NCBI GenBank assembly: GCA_965221035.1
Contig: OZ244860.1
Span: forward strand, 3,472,001-3,536,000
Source: UBA6522 sp965221035
Lineage (GTDB): Bacteria > Pseudomonadota > Gammaproteobacteria > Steroidobacterales > Rariloculaceae
DNA length: 64,000 nt
Direction: 5' to 3'
Position 1 is the first letter of the stretch. Each line of letters starts with the position of its first letter. The translations under genes and the position numbers were made by a program. The notes below the pieces were generated by a model that was not told the DNA's origin, ran no database searches, and worked only from the letters and a program-made list of their open reading frames with translations. Positions 24,383 through 32,852 of the stretch are shown here, one piece after another.

Positions 24383-25369
24383 ATGGTTGATGTCCTGCCC
24401 AGCGGCACGATAGCGGTCGGCAACGGGCTCGGCGAGTGCGTCCTCTGGGACGATGAGGCCGGTCAGTTGCTGTGGACGGACATTCCAGGTCACCGGCTCT
24501 ACACGCACGACCCGTCGACGGGCACCACCGAATATGTCGAATTCGATGAGGATCTGTGCTCGTTCGGATTCATTGCAGGGCGCCGCGATCTGGTCTGCGC
24601 GTTCCAGAGCGGCATCGCGAACGTCGCGCGCGATGGCCGCGTGGGAAATTGGCGCTACAGACTACCTGAAGCCGACCGCGTCCGGCTGAACGACGGTCGG
24701 GTCGACCGCCAGGGCCGCTTCTGGGTTGGTTCCATGATGGCCAATGAAGGCAACCGGACAACGAACGGCGTTTCCGGCGAATTGTTCTGCCTGGACGCGG
24801 CAGGCGATGTCCGCGGGCATCTTCGCGGAATCCGGATTTCAAACAGCATCTGCTGGTCGCCCGAGGGTGACGTCATGTATTTCGGCGACTCGCCAAGGCG
24901 GCAGATCTACGCTTTCGATTTCGATGCCGAGAGCGGAACGTTGAGCAACCGCCGGGTATTCGCCCATACGCCCCTCGGCACTGTGCCGGACGGCTCGACC
25001 GTCGACGCGGAGGGTTTCTTGTGGAACGCGGAGTGGGGCAACGGACGCGTTGTGCGCTATGCTCCCGACGGCACCGTGGACTCTGTCGTCCAGTTGCCGG
25101 TGTCGCACTTGACTTGCGTTGCGTTCGGCGGACCGGACCTGTCGACTCTCTATGTCACCACGGCGCGATACGGCCTTTCAGAGGATGCGTTGCTGGCAGA
25201 GGCCCAGGCGGGCGACGTGTTTGCATTCAGCACATCTGTCCGCGGGCTGCCGGAGGTGAGGTATCGCGACGCGGCGGGCACCGCAGAAAGCGCATCCCCG
25301 GCTGCGGCTGGCACCATCCCGGTTGCTGCATCGACCAAGGCCAACGAACGCCAAGGCCAACGAACGTAA
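24383..25369 (+). CDS. SMP-30/gluconolactonase-family lactonase
   Basis: A 328-aa six-bladed propeller enzyme. Family landmarks are GLGECVLWD near the N-terminus (metal-binding Glu), LNDGRVDRQGRFWVGSM (Asn/Asp ligands), ISNSICWSPEGDVMYFGDSP, and PDGSTVDAEGFLWNAEWGNGRVVRYAPDG. These enzymes open sugar-acid lactones in the cytoplasm. Next to DgoK and an ACS-type transporter, D-galactono-lactone or an anhydrogalactonate-derived lactone is likely (inference). ATG 24383 follows GGGGAAG at 4 nt. The last codons are a 16-bp tandem duplication (CCAAGGCCAACGAACG twice, 25335-25366), so the tail residues after about 318 are recent and probably disordered. It is followed 42 bp later by a GH50 gene. Confidence 0.9.
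   Translation: MVDVLPSGTIAVGNGLGECVLWDDEAGQLLWTDIPGHRLYTHDPSTGTTEYVEFDEDLCSFGFIAGRRDLVCAFQSGIANVARDGRVGNWRYRLPEADRVRLNDGRVDRQGRFWVGSMMANEGNRTTNGVSGELFCLDAAGDVRGHLRGIRISNSICWSPEGDVMYFGDSPRRQIYAFDFDAESGTLSNRRVFAHTPLGTVPDGSTVDAEGFLWNAEWGNGRVVRYAPDGTVDSVVQLPVSHLTCVAFGGPDLSTLYVTTARYGLSEDALLAEAQAGDVFAFSTSVRGLPEVRYRDAAGTAESASPAAAGTIPVAASTKANERQGQRT
25335..25366. repeat. 16-bp tandem duplication at the 3' end of the lactonase gene
   Basis: CCAAGGCCAACGAACG at 25335-25350 is repeated exactly at 25351-25366, ending at the TAA. Because 16 is not a multiple of three, the second copy is read in another frame and creates the present C-terminal tail. Confidence 0.85.
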
Positions 25370-25411
25370 TGGATCCGGATCCCCTCGGTCCACCTGAACA
25401 GAGGTCACGCC

Positions 25412-27931
25412 ATGCAAGCTCCAACTGCCTTGAAGATGATCCTCCGATGCGTGTCCTGTCTGTCAGCCAGCCTGCTTCTGGCGTGCGCCGGAGACGATGG
25501 TGCCCCACCCGCAAGCGGGCCTGGGCCCGCCGCCGACCCTTCGGGGAGCGCCGCGGCTGACGGCGGGAACGCTGGCATGGAACCGGAAGTGGTCGCCCTG
25601 TTGATGGATTTCGACTCCAGCGAGCTACCTGACTATCTGGAGACCGACGGCGCCAACGTGCGGCGGGTCGCCACGGTGGACTCGGGTGTGAACGATGACG
25701 GTGACGGCGGCGATAGCGATGGCAGTATCGAGAGCGTTGGCGAGGGCCAAGGTGAAGACCAGGCCGGGGACGGAGCTCTGGAAATCGTCTTTTCGGCGAG
25801 CGCCTATGAGCCAACCGTGCGTTTCCGCCCCGAAATGCCCTGGGACTGGAGTGACCTGGCGGATGTCCACCTCGCGATCGACGCGTCGAACGCGGGCGAT
25901 GAATCGGTGCAGCTGTACATGGCGCTGACCGACGCGCTCGGCGCGACCACCAATCGCAGCGTGAACATTGCCGTGGGCGAGACCAACACCTACTACTTTG
26001 TCGTGGAGGGGCCGTCCATCGAGCTCGACTCCGGGCTGCGGGAGAATCCCCCGGCCTGGGTATCCTCGGACGAGATGTTCATCTATCGCCGCAGCGAGAA
26101 GGAACTGGATTTGAGCGCGGTCGCCGAAATCGCCCTTTCCGCCAAGGGCATATTGGTGGACAAGCGCGTGGTGGTTGACAATTTCCGCCTCCGCCGCAAT
26201 CCCGAGCACGATCTTTCCTACCTGGAGGGCATCGTGGACGAGTTCGGCCAGAACGCAATGGAAGATTTTCCGATCAAGGTTCATTCCGAGGCGGAACTTG
26301 TCGAGGCAGCTGAGGCCGAACTGGCGGCCCTTGCCGCATCGGAGCCCCTGCCGGACCGGTCGCGATTCGGTGGCTGGCTGGACGGGCCGCAACGCGAAGC
26401 CACGGGATACTTCCGCGCCGAGAAGGTGAACGGCAAGTGGTGGCTGGTGGACCCCGACGGATACCTGTTCTTCTCCAATGGAATCGCCAACGTTCGAGTG
26501 GCGAATCTGACCACGCTGACGGGCATCGACTTCAGCGATCCATCGGTTCGCGCGGTGGACCCGGAAGAGGTGACCCCCGAAGATTCCATCGGCATCGTCG
26601 AAGTAACCGACGATGCCAGGCAGACCCGGTACGTCTCGTCCACACTTCGCCGAAACCTGTTCGCCTGGTTACCCGACTACGATCACGCACTGGCTGACCA
26701 CTACAGTTACCGCCGTACCGCGCTTCGCGGACCACTCGACGGCGGTGAGACCTTCAGCTTCTATCGGGCGAACCTGGAGCGTCGTTATGGTGAGACGGAG
26801 CCGGAATCCTACCTGCGCAAGTGGGAAGAGGTGACGTTGCAACGCTTTCTCGACTGGGGCTTCACGTCCATGGGCAATTGGGTCGATCCAGCGTTCTACC
26901 CGAACGAACTGGTTCCCTACTTCGCAAATGGCTGGATCATCGGGGAATTCAACACGCTGCATTCGCCCGTGGATGTCTGGGCGCCCATGCCGGATCCGTT
27001 CGATCCGGAGTTCGTTCGCCGCGCGCAGATCACGGTCGAGGTCATCGCCGAGGAAATCCAGGGCTCGCCCTGGTGCATCGGCGTATTCGTCGACAACGAG
27101 AAAAGCTGGGGGTTCCGCGAAGGTACGGTCGAGCAACGCTATGGCCTGATCCTCAACGCGTTGTCGCACTCGGCGGAGGAAAGCCCCGCGAAGCGCGCGT
27201 TCACCGAGCGTCTGCGGGAAACTCACGGCTCGTTGGAGGCGATCAATGCGCGGTGGGGCACTGAAATCGCTTCGTGGGCTGAGTTTGAGGCCGGCATGAG
27301 TTTCTCAGAACCAGCCGGCAACACGGCGGTCGTTCAATCTGGCGACGCGTTCGCGGATTACACCGGCGAAGCGATAGCGGACTTCTCCATGCTGCTCGCG
27401 ATGCTGGCCGAAGAGTATTTCCGTGTCGTGCACGACGCGCTAGCCACGGCGCTGCCCAATCACCTCTACATGGGCGTGCGCATGGCCAACTGGGGCATGC
27501 CGGACGAAACAATCCAGGCCGCGGTGAAGTACACCGACGTGCTCAGCTTCAACATCTACGAGGAAGGGCTGCAGCCGCACCGCTGGGAGTTTCTGGACGA
27601 GATCGACCTGCCCGCCATCGATGGCGAATGGCACATCGGTTCAACGAGGGAAACCGGACTCTTCCACCCCGGCCTGGTGAGCGCCGATGGGCAGGCGGAC
27701 CGGGCCGCCATGTACAAGGCCTACCTGGAGAGCGTATTGGCGCAGGACACGATGGTCGGCGCACACTTCTTTCAGTATGTGGACTCACCGATCACCGGGC
27801 GGGCATTCGACGGCGAGAATTACAACGTTGGGTTCGTCGGCGTGACGGACATTCCGTATCCGGAGATGGTCGAGGCGGTGAAGGAGGTCAATGCTGAACT
27901 GTATCCAGGGCGGTACGGCGGCAGTCCGTAG
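25412..27931 (+). CDS. GH50 beta-agarase, lipoprotein (copy 1)
   Basis: An 839-aa lipoprotein (lipobox LLAC within the first 25 residues) with an Asp/Gly-rich linker (about 90-115), an N-terminal jelly-roll module (about 125-270) and a GH50 catalytic barrel (about 290-835). Family marks are ATGYFRAEKVNGKWWLVDP, acid/base Glu563 in FVDNEKSWG, YMGVRMANWGM, nucleophile Glu739 in DGEWHIG, FHPGLVSADGQADR and SPITGRAFDGENYNVGFVGVTD. GH50 enzymes are mostly exo-agarases that release neoagarobiose. This copy has about 15 more residues between the two Glu than the other two copies here, and GEWHIGSTRETG in place of GEFHFGA. ATG 25412 has GAGG at 8 nt. It is probably anchored in the outer membrane facing the periplasm. 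Confidence 0.93.
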   Translation: MQAPTALKMILRCVSCLSASLLLACAGDDGAPPASGPGPAADPSGSAAADGGNAGMEPEVVALLMDFDSSELPDYLETDGANVRRVATVDSGVNDDGDGGDSDGSIESVGEGQGEDQAGDGALEIVFSASAYEPTVRFRPEMPWDWSDLADVHLAIDASNAGDESVQLYMALTDALGATTNRSVNIAVGETNTYYFVVEGPSIELDSGLRENPPAWVSSDEMFIYRRSEKELDLSAVAEIALSAKGILVDKRVVVDNFRLRRNPEHDLSYLEGIVDEFGQNAMEDFPIKVHSEAELVEAAEAELAALAASEPLPDRSRFGGWLDGPQREATGYFRAEKVNGKWWLVDPDGYLFFSNGIANVRVANLTTLTGIDFSDPSVRAVDPEEVTPEDSIGIVEVTDDARQTRYVSSTLRRNLFAWLPDYDHALADHYSYRRTALRGPLDGGETFSFYRANLERRYGETEPESYLRKWEEVTLQRFLDWGFTSMGNWVDPAFYPNELVPYFANGWIIGEFNTLHSPVDVWAPMPDPFDPEFVRRAQITVEVIAEEIQGSPWCIGVFVDNEKSWGFREGTVEQRYGLILNALSHSAEESPAKRAFTERLRETHGSLEAINARWGTEIASWAEFEAGMSFSEPAGNTAVVQSGDAFADYTGEAIADFSMLLAMLAEEYFRVVHDALATALPNHLYMGVRMANWGMPDETIQAAVKYTDVLSFNIYEEGLQPHRWEFLDEIDLPAIDGEWHIGSTRETGLFHPGLVSADGQADRAAMYKAYLESVLAQDTMVGAHFFQYVDSPITGRAFDGENYNVGFVGVTDIPYPEMVEAVKEVNAELYPGRYGGSP

Positions 27932-27993
27932 TTATCGCTGCTGGCTCGGATCGCCGGAGAAGGCAGATTGCGACGCTTGGCCGAAGCGTTTGC

Positions 27994-28488
27994 TCAGGCT
28001 TCGCCAGCCAGTTCAAGTATCGTGTCTACGAGGTCGCGAGACAGCCGAAAATCAGACGCATCAAGTTTCTCGATCAAGGTGCTGACGCGGTTTATGTACC
28101 CATGCTTCCGCGCCGCAATGAGAATCCCTGCCAAGCCGGTAAGCTCCATACCGCGCGTTCGCGCATGTGCGCGACCTGCCAGGTCATCCATGATTACCAG
28201 GCAGCGACCGGGACGACCCATCGCGAAGTACAGTGTGCTGGCCTCCCCGGCACCCAAGTCAGGAAAAACGGTCGCTCCGGAAGGGGCCTCAGCCACAACG
28301 ATCCATCCAGCCCGAATGCCCTCGGCCAACTCAAGTGCACCCGGTCTTTCGCCGCCGGACAACACATCATCGCGTACGCTGTCGGTGATGGTGATTTGCG
28401 CGAACAACCTCCTCAGCAGCTCGAAAGCACCTGCGGCGGCAAGACCGATCAACGGACTGGCGTCGGCTACGACGATCCGACTCGCCAT
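27994..28488 (-). CDS. DUF3368/PIN-like toxin
   Basis: A 164-aa protein of the DUF3368 branch of PIN-domain nucleases. It has VVADASPLIGLA at the N-terminus (first acidic residue), a central GAGEASTLYFA (second acidic position), IMDDLAGRAHAR (further acidic residues) and TGLAGILIAARKHGYI. Such proteins act as RNase toxins of type II systems. The ATG at 28488 lies inside the preceding antitoxin gene (22-bp overlap), the normal coupled arrangement. Confidence 0.85.
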   Translation of the reverse strand: MASRIVVADASPLIGLAAAGAFELLRRLFAQITITDSVRDDVLSGGERPGALELAEGIRAGWIVVAEAPSGATVFPDLGAGEASTLYFAMGRPGRCLVIMDDLAGRAHARTRGMELTGLAGILIAARKHGYINRVSTLIEKLDASDFRLSRDLVDTILELAGEA

Positions 28489-28814
28489 GTTTCCGCGGCC
28501 TCGGCGTCGCCGCGCACCGCTTCAGCCGTTGCCGCGACCACCGGAATTCCGAGCCTCGACACGTGCTCGATGAATTCGGCTATCCCAAGACCGGAATACT
28601 TCGCGGCGAGGCCCAGGGAAATGCTGCGCTCCCGATACAAGGCCGTGGCGATCGCTTGCCGGACGCCCGGCTCGCTAAGAGGCGAGTCGTCACGGAGGTG
28701 GATCAGCACCGCCTCCGGCTCGTGCCGTTTGAGTACCATTACCGGTTGTTCGCGCGCCGCACGCAACGCAGCCGAGGGATTGTTCTTCAATTCTCGAACG
28801 CTAACGGCTTTCAT
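28467..28814 (-). CDS. Antitoxin with Phd-type N-terminus and UPF0175-type C-terminus
   Basis: A 115-aa protein. Residues 1-45 resemble a Phd/YefM DNA-binding antitoxin (VSVRELKNNPSAALRAAREQPVMVLK). Residues about 50-95 resemble a UPF0175 antitoxin (ATALYRERSISLGLAAKYSGL, EFIEHVSRLGIPVV), the usual partner of DUF3368 toxins. The combination suggests one domain for promoter binding and one for toxin neutralisation. ATG 28814 is preceded by AGGTG at 8 nt. The upstream repeats (28829-28872) are the probable binding site. Confidence 0.82.
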   Translation of the reverse strand: MKAVSVRELKNNPSAALRAAREQPVMVLKRHEPEAVLIHLRDDSPLSEPGVRQAIATALYRERSISLGLAAKYSGLGIAEFIEHVSRLGIPVVAATAEAVRGDAEAAETWRVGSS

Positions 28815-28828
28815 AATGTGTTCACCTC

Positions 28829-28872
28829 ATGTAGGAACAAGCTGCATTATGTTATGTAGGAACATAGTGCAG
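28829..28872. promoter_or_regulatory. Operator of the toxin-antitoxin pair (direct and inverted repeats)
   Basis: ATGTAGGAACA occurs at 28829-28839 and 28854-28864. In addition, CTGCATTATGTT (28842-28853) and AACATAGTGCAG (28861-28872) are inverted with 11 of 12 matches around ATGTAGG. The cluster starts 15 bp upstream of the antitoxin ATG, as expected for autoregulation. Confidence 0.65.
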
Positions 28873-29024
28873 AATTTTTTTTCCGTCAACACGTCGAAAG
28901 CACGTCGAAAGTACGAATCTGGCAAATGTCATGGACGCGCGGACGAGTCTGGGGTCGCGGTTGCGCCCCGCGATTCACGGCGGCTTGTGTTGTTTGGCCA
29001 CGCTGACGCCGTAACGTGGGCGCC

Positions 29025-30347
29025 ATGACCTCGAAGCCGACGATGAAGCGATTCCATATCCTGGCGCTGGTATTCGTCAGCGTCGTGATCAACTACATGG
29101 ACCGCACCAACATTTCCGTTGCGGCGGCGGCGATGTCGGACGAGCTTTCGTTGAGCACGGTCCAGATGGGGTACATCTTTTCGGCCTTCGCATGGACCTA
29201 CTCGGTGTTGCAGATGCCGGGCGGCATCGCGGTAGACCTGGTCAGGGTCCGGGTGCTGTATCCGTTCCTGCTGGTGGCCTGGTCGTTGGCCACGCTGGCG
29301 CAGGGTCTGGTGAGTTCCTTTGCCGCCCTGGTCGGCTGCCGCATGGCGATCGGCGTATTCGAGGCACCCACGTTCCCCTGCAACAACAAGATCGTCACCA
29401 ACTGGTTTCCGCGGCAGGAACGGGCCTCGGCCATCGCCGTCTACACTTCCGGCCAATTCATCGGCCTGGCGTTGCTGATTCCGGTGCTGGTGCTGATCCA
29501 GAATCAGTTCGGCTGGCGCGGTCTGTTCATCGCCTCCGGGCTGGTCGGATTCGTCTGGGCGGCGGTCTGGTATGCCCTCTATCGGGAGCCAACCGAACAC
29601 CCGGGCATCAACGAGGCCGAGCTGGCTCATATCGAAGACCCGGAGGACCGCGCCGAACGAGCAATCGGCAGCGGTCGAACCAGCCGGTCGGCTCCCGACG
29701 AGACGCGTCCACAATTGACCGCAACCGACTTTGTCGCGGTGTTTTCGAACAGGAAACTGTGGGGCATCTACATCGGCAAGTTCTGCCTGGGGGGCACGCT
29801 CATATTCTTCCTGACGTGGTTCCCCACGTACCTGGTCGAATACCGCGGGCTCGGATTCGTCCAGTCGGGCTTCCTGGCATCGGTTCCCTTTCTGGCTGCG
29901 TTCCTGGGGGTGCTGGTATCCGGCGTGACTTCCGACTACCTGGTGCGCAGGGGCGTTTCAAACGAGTTCGCCCGCAAGGCGCCGGTCGTTGTCGGCATGG
30001 TGCTGACGACCTGTATCGTCGGGGCCAACTATACCGACGACACGTTCTGGGTGATCACCTTTCTGTCGATCGCCTTCTTCGGCAACGGCTTGTCGTCCAT
30101 CGCCTGGGTGTTCGTATCCTTGCTGGCGCCAAGGCGCCTGATTGGCCTGGTGGGCGGCTGCTTCAACTTTGTGAGCAGCCTTTCTGCCATCGTGGTTCCC
30201 GTCGTGATCGGCTACCTGGTGAACGATGGCGACTTTGCGCCGGCGCTGGTGTTCATTGCCGCGCTGGCCATCGTCGGCGCCTACTCGTTCCTGTTCCTGG
30301 TCGGTGAGATCAAGCGCATCGACTTCGACGGCGGCGTTGGGACGTAG
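29025..30347 (+). CDS. MFS transporter of the anion:cation symporter (ACS) family, galactonate/glucarate-permease-like
   Basis: A 440-aa inner-membrane carrier with about 12 hydrophobic segments. ACS-family marks are INYMDRTNISVAA in the first segment, the loop YVLQMPGG-type sequence (SVLQMPGGIAVD), FEAPTFPCNNKIVTNWFPRQERASA and GWRGLFIASGLVGF. This branch includes DgoT and GudP, which import sugar acids with protons. With DgoK and an SMP-30 lactonase nearby, galactonate or an anhydrogalactonate-type acid is the likely substrate (inference). The start is taken at ATG 29025; ATG 29040 is also possible. It is convergent with the kinase gene, 4 bp apart. Confidence 0.9.
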   Translation: MTSKPTMKRFHILALVFVSVVINYMDRTNISVAAAAMSDELSLSTVQMGYIFSAFAWTYSVLQMPGGIAVDLVRVRVLYPFLLVAWSLATLAQGLVSSFAALVGCRMAIGVFEAPTFPCNNKIVTNWFPRQERASAIAVYTSGQFIGLALLIPVLVLIQNQFGWRGLFIASGLVGFVWAAVWYALYREPTEHPGINEAELAHIEDPEDRAERAIGSGRTSRSAPDETRPQLTATDFVAVFSNRKLWGIYIGKFCLGGTLIFFLTWFPTYLVEYRGLGFVQSGFLASVPFLAAFLGVLVSGVTSDYLVRRGVSNEFARKAPVVVGMVLTTCIVGANYTDDTFWVITFLSIAFFGNGLSSIAWVFVSLLAPRRLIGLVGGCFNFVSSLSAIVVPVVIGYLVNDGDFAPALVFIAALAIVGAYSFLFLVGEIKRIDFDGGVGT

Positions 30348-30351
30348 GATG

Positions 30352-31299
30352 TCACTTCGGTCGCGCTTCTCCGTAAATCTCCCACAGTCCGCGAACCGCC
30401 ATTTGTGCGCCGTCAACGACCGCCGTTTCCACCGACAACCCGCGCAGGGCGGTCGCGTACAGGCCCGCGATGGTTTCGTCCCCGATCACGACAGTGGCAG
30501 ACGGTTTCCAGAGGTCAACGGCCCCCTTGACATCAGCGCCGATCAGCAGCCCCGACAGATAGTCGCGAGCGGCCGTCTCGGGCATCGCCTTGAGCAAGAC
30601 GCGGCTTCTCGTGCTGAACAGGGTCTGGGAGATTGCGGGAGTTAGAAAGCCACGTTCCAGTCCCTCGGCGAAGGCATCGTCATCTGCGTGCTGTGCGCCA
30701 CGAATCAGGATGCTGTGAGAACAGAGGTGGGCGAACAGTTCACCCGTAAGGCTCGTATTGAAGTGCGTGACGGCACCCTCCTCGATCTGTACCCACTTCG
30801 TATGGGTCCCTGGCAGGCAGAGCAGGGTATCGCTCCGGTCATCTTCCGCAGCGTCCGACAACCACCCCAGGAGCTGCGTTTCTTCTCCGCGCATCACGTC
30901 CGGTTCGCCGAGCGGTGACGTGCACTTGAGTCCGGGGACAATAGCCGCATTCAGAAGGCTTGATGGCGCCCTGACGAGCCGGCTGACGACCTTGGCTGGG
31001 CTGGCCGGACACTCGATGTATCCGCTATCCGTCCAGCCGATGTTGGACCCGATCATGCCGCAAAGCAGCATCTCGCAGTCACCCGGACCGATGTCGAGCG
31101 CCGCCAATTGACCGAGGAGGTAGGCCTCGAAGCCGTCATCGGCAACGGTTCCGATTCCTGCCGACGTTGCCACCCTGGACGCCGTTGCGCCGTCGCCCGT
31201 CAGTGCGAAGAGTCTGAACCTCGTCGTGCCCCAGTCGACTGCGACCAGGGCAATCTCGGAATCGGGTGAATGTTGCGCGTCCAACTGACTGATGCTCAT
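30352..31299 (-). CDS. dgoK: 2-dehydro-3-deoxygalactonokinase (DgoK-like)
   Basis: A 315-aa cytoplasmic sugar-acid kinase. DgoK landmarks are VAVDWGTTRFRLFAL near the N-terminus (phosphate loop of the ASKHA fold), CGMIGSNIGW, PGLKCTSPLGEPDVMRGEETQLLG, LPGTHTKWVQIEEG and LTGELFAHLCSHSIL. The family phosphorylates 2-keto-3-deoxy-galactonate with ATP. Here it may act on the D-form from galactonate or on the keto-deoxy acid produced from anhydrogalactose. ATG 31299 lies 6 bp from the operator at 31305-31316, which it shares with the divergent GntR gene. No DgoA-type aldolase is present in the window. Confidence 0.92.
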   Translation of the reverse strand: MSISQLDAQHSPDSEIALVAVDWGTTRFRLFALTGDGATASRVATSAGIGTVADDGFEAYLLGQLAALDIGPGDCEMLLCGMIGSNIGWTDSGYIECPASPAKVVSRLVRAPSSLLNAAIVPGLKCTSPLGEPDVMRGEETQLLGWLSDAAEDDRSDTLLCLPGTHTKWVQIEEGAVTHFNTSLTGELFAHLCSHSILIRGAQHADDDAFAEGLERGFLTPAISQTLFSTRSRVLLKAMPETAARDYLSGLLIGADVKGAVDLWKPSATVVIGDETIAGLYATALRGLSVETAVVDGAQMAVRGLWEIYGEARPK

Positions 31300-31304
31300 T
31301 GTAA

Positions 31305-31316
31305 ATTGTTGACAGC
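31305..31316. promoter_or_regulatory. Operator palindrome, variant ATTGTTGACAGC (copy 3)
   Basis: Ten of 12 bases match the recurring motif. It lies between the divergent dgoK-like and GntR/FCD genes. On the minus strand a TAGAAT -10-like hexamer (31318-31323) abuts it, placing it over the kinase transcription start. The position also suggests autoregulation of the GntR gene. Confidence 0.65.
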
Positions 31317-31362
31317 TATTCTAGTCTTAGGGGCGAAACGATTCTAATGCGACGAATAGCGG

Positions 31363-31971
31363 ATGCACCCGAGCGACAAGATAGTACCCATCCGGGAACA
31401 GATTGCGGACAAGCTTCGCTCGGACATCATTTCAGGCGATCTCGCGCCGGACACCAAGCTGAACGAGCAACGCCTGGCGGCACGGTTTGGCGTTTCCCGC
31501 GGTCCGATTCGGGATGTTCTGCTGCAACTGACCAAGGAAGGCCTGCTCGTCAAGAAGACCAACGTTGGTGCGTCGGTCAACAAGAAACTGAATCCGTCCC
31601 TGCAGCAACTCATGGTCGATATACGGCGCAGAATCGAGTTTCACGCGGCACGGCAGCTCAAGGGCAAACTGACGGAAGACGACTTCGAGGCCTTGGACGG
31701 CATATTGAACCGGTTCGAGGATTCTTTCGAAAAGGAAGACTTCACCGATGTCACCAAGGCCGACATCGATTTCCACAAGTACCTGGTCGAAAAGGCGGGT
31801 GGCGAGGAACTGGTCAATCTGTGGTATCTGGTCGTGCTGCGCATGCGCATGAATTACAAGCGCATCGACACCCCGATCGCCGGCGTCGCGGAGCACCGTG
31901 CGATTATCGAAGCCTTGCGAAGGGGCCGGACCAAGGAGGCCGTTGCCGCTCTCAGGGCAAACATCCGCTAA
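31363..31971 (+). CDS. GntR family regulator, FCD subfamily; candidate regulator of the agar regulon
   Basis: A 202-aa regulator. The winged helix lies at about residues 10-75 (IREQIADKLRSDIISGDL, LAARFGVSRGPIRDVLLQL, KEGLLVKKTNVGASV). A compact FCD domain follows, with acidic/His metal-site residues (DIDFHKYLVEKAGG, AGVAEHRAIIEAL). It is somewhat short for the family but ends cleanly. A copy of the recurring palindrome lies upstream, 47 bp before the start, so it is the best candidate for the protein that binds ATTGTTGACAAT. The effector is unknown; a keto-deoxy sugar acid is a reasonable guess. Confidence 0.88.
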   Translation: MHPSDKIVPIREQIADKLRSDIISGDLAPDTKLNEQRLAARFGVSRGPIRDVLLQLTKEGLLVKKTNVGASVNKKLNPSLQQLMVDIRRRIEFHAARQLKGKLTEDDFEALDGILNRFEDSFEKEDFTDVTKADIDFHKYLVEKAGGEELVNLWYLVVLRMRMNYKRIDTPIAGVAEHRAIIEALRRGRTKEAVAALRANIR

Positions 31972-32038
31972 ATCGACGACGGGGACTCCACCGCATCATC
32001 ACGCCGATACCGTGGGGCCCCGCTGCCTGCCCGGACCC

Positions 32039-32074
32039 GTCCGCGTCGTCCGCGTCGCCCGCGTCGCCCGCGAA
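32039..32074. repeat. Short 9-bp tandem repeat between GntR and SDR genes
   Basis: Four 9-bp units: GTCCGCGTC twice, then GCCCGCGTC and GCCCGCGAA, ending at the SDR stop codon. It lies in the gap between two convergent genes; no function is apparent. Confidence 0.7.
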
Positions 32075-32075
32075 G

Positions 32076-32840
32076 TCAGCGGCCCATCCACCCACCGTCC
32101 ACAATCAGGATGGTTCCATTGACGTAGTCCGACGCGCGTGACGCCAAAAACACGGCCGGACCCTTGAAGTCGTCGGGGACGCCCCATCGCCCCTGTGGTA
32201 TTCGCTCCAGGATCGCCCTGTATCGCTCCGGATCGTTGCGCAGCGCTTCGGTATTGTCCGTCTCTATGTAGCCGGGTGCGATGCCGTTCACGTTGATGCC
32301 CTTCGAGGCCCATTCGTTCGACAAGGCCATGATGAGTTGCTGCAGGGCGCCCTTGCTTGCGGCATAGCCGGGAACGGTGATGCCGCCCTGAAACGTCAGC
32401 AGCGACGCGGTGAATATGATCTTGCCGGAACCGGCTTCCACCATGTCACGTCCCAGCTCGCGGCTGAGCACGAATTGCGCGCTCAGGTTGACTTCCAGGA
32501 CCCGGTCCCAGTACTCGTCGCTGTGTTCCGCGGCGGGTTTGCGAAGGATGGTGCCGGCATTGTTGACGAGGATATCGACGGCGCCGTGGTTGTTCCTGAC
32601 CTTCTCAATGAACCGGTAGAGTTGGCGGCGGTCGGCAAAGTCGCACCGGTACGGGGTGAACGAACGCCCGGCGCCGTGGACCGCGGCTTGCGCCGCTGAA
32701 CCCGAGTCTTCCATGGTTGCCGAAACGCCGATGATGTCGGCACCCGCCTCGGCCAGCGCGACTGCGATCGCCTGCCCGATGCCGCGCCTGCAGCCGGTCA
32801 CCAGGGCCGTCTTGTTGCTGAGGCTGAACAGGCTGCTCAT
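32076..32840 (-). CDS. SDR oxidoreductase, KduD-like (2,5-diketo-3-deoxy-hexonate reductase candidate)
   Basis: A 254-aa classical short-chain dehydrogenase: cofactor motif TGCRRGIG at residues 15-22, NNAGT near 90, catalytic Ser in FTASLLTF and YAASK, and C-terminal GTILIVDGGWMG. The N-terminal pattern (FSLSNKTALVTGCRRGIGQAIAVALAEAGADIIGVS) resembles KduD, which interconverts 2-keto-3-deoxy-gluconate and its 2,5-diketo form. It follows the zinc dehydrogenase by 12 bp in an operon with a GH50 agarase. Together the two fit the known L-anhydrogalactose route that inverts C5 of 2-keto-3-deoxy-L-galactonate (inference). Confidence 0.88.
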   Translation of the reverse strand: MSSLFSLSNKTALVTGCRRGIGQAIAVALAEAGADIIGVSATMEDSGSAAQAAVHGAGRSFTPYRCDFADRRQLYRFIEKVRNNHGAVDILVNNAGTILRKPAAEHSDEYWDRVLEVNLSAQFVLSRELGRDMVEAGSGKIIFTASLLTFQGGITVPGYAASKGALQQLIMALSNEWASKGINVNGIAPGYIETDNTEALRNDPERYRAILERIPQGRWGVPDDFKGPAVFLASRASDYVNGTILIVDGGWMGR

Positions 32841-32852
32841 GGCTGTTTCCGC

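Noticed and set aside
26171..26182. GTGGTTGACAAT, 10/12 match to the regulon palindrome
   Set aside because: It lies inside GH50 copy 1, where it encodes the conserved residues VVDN, so it is explained by coding constraint.
25412..27931. GH42 or GH86 assignment for the three large agarase-like proteins
   Set aside because: The VDNE/IENE acid-base segment, the GEFHFGA nucleophile segment and the DGENYNVGF ending are those of GH50.
28102..29028. 308-codon plus-strand frame across the toxin-antitoxin genes
   Set aside because: It is antisense to two overlapping genes with clear family motifs and crosses their operator.
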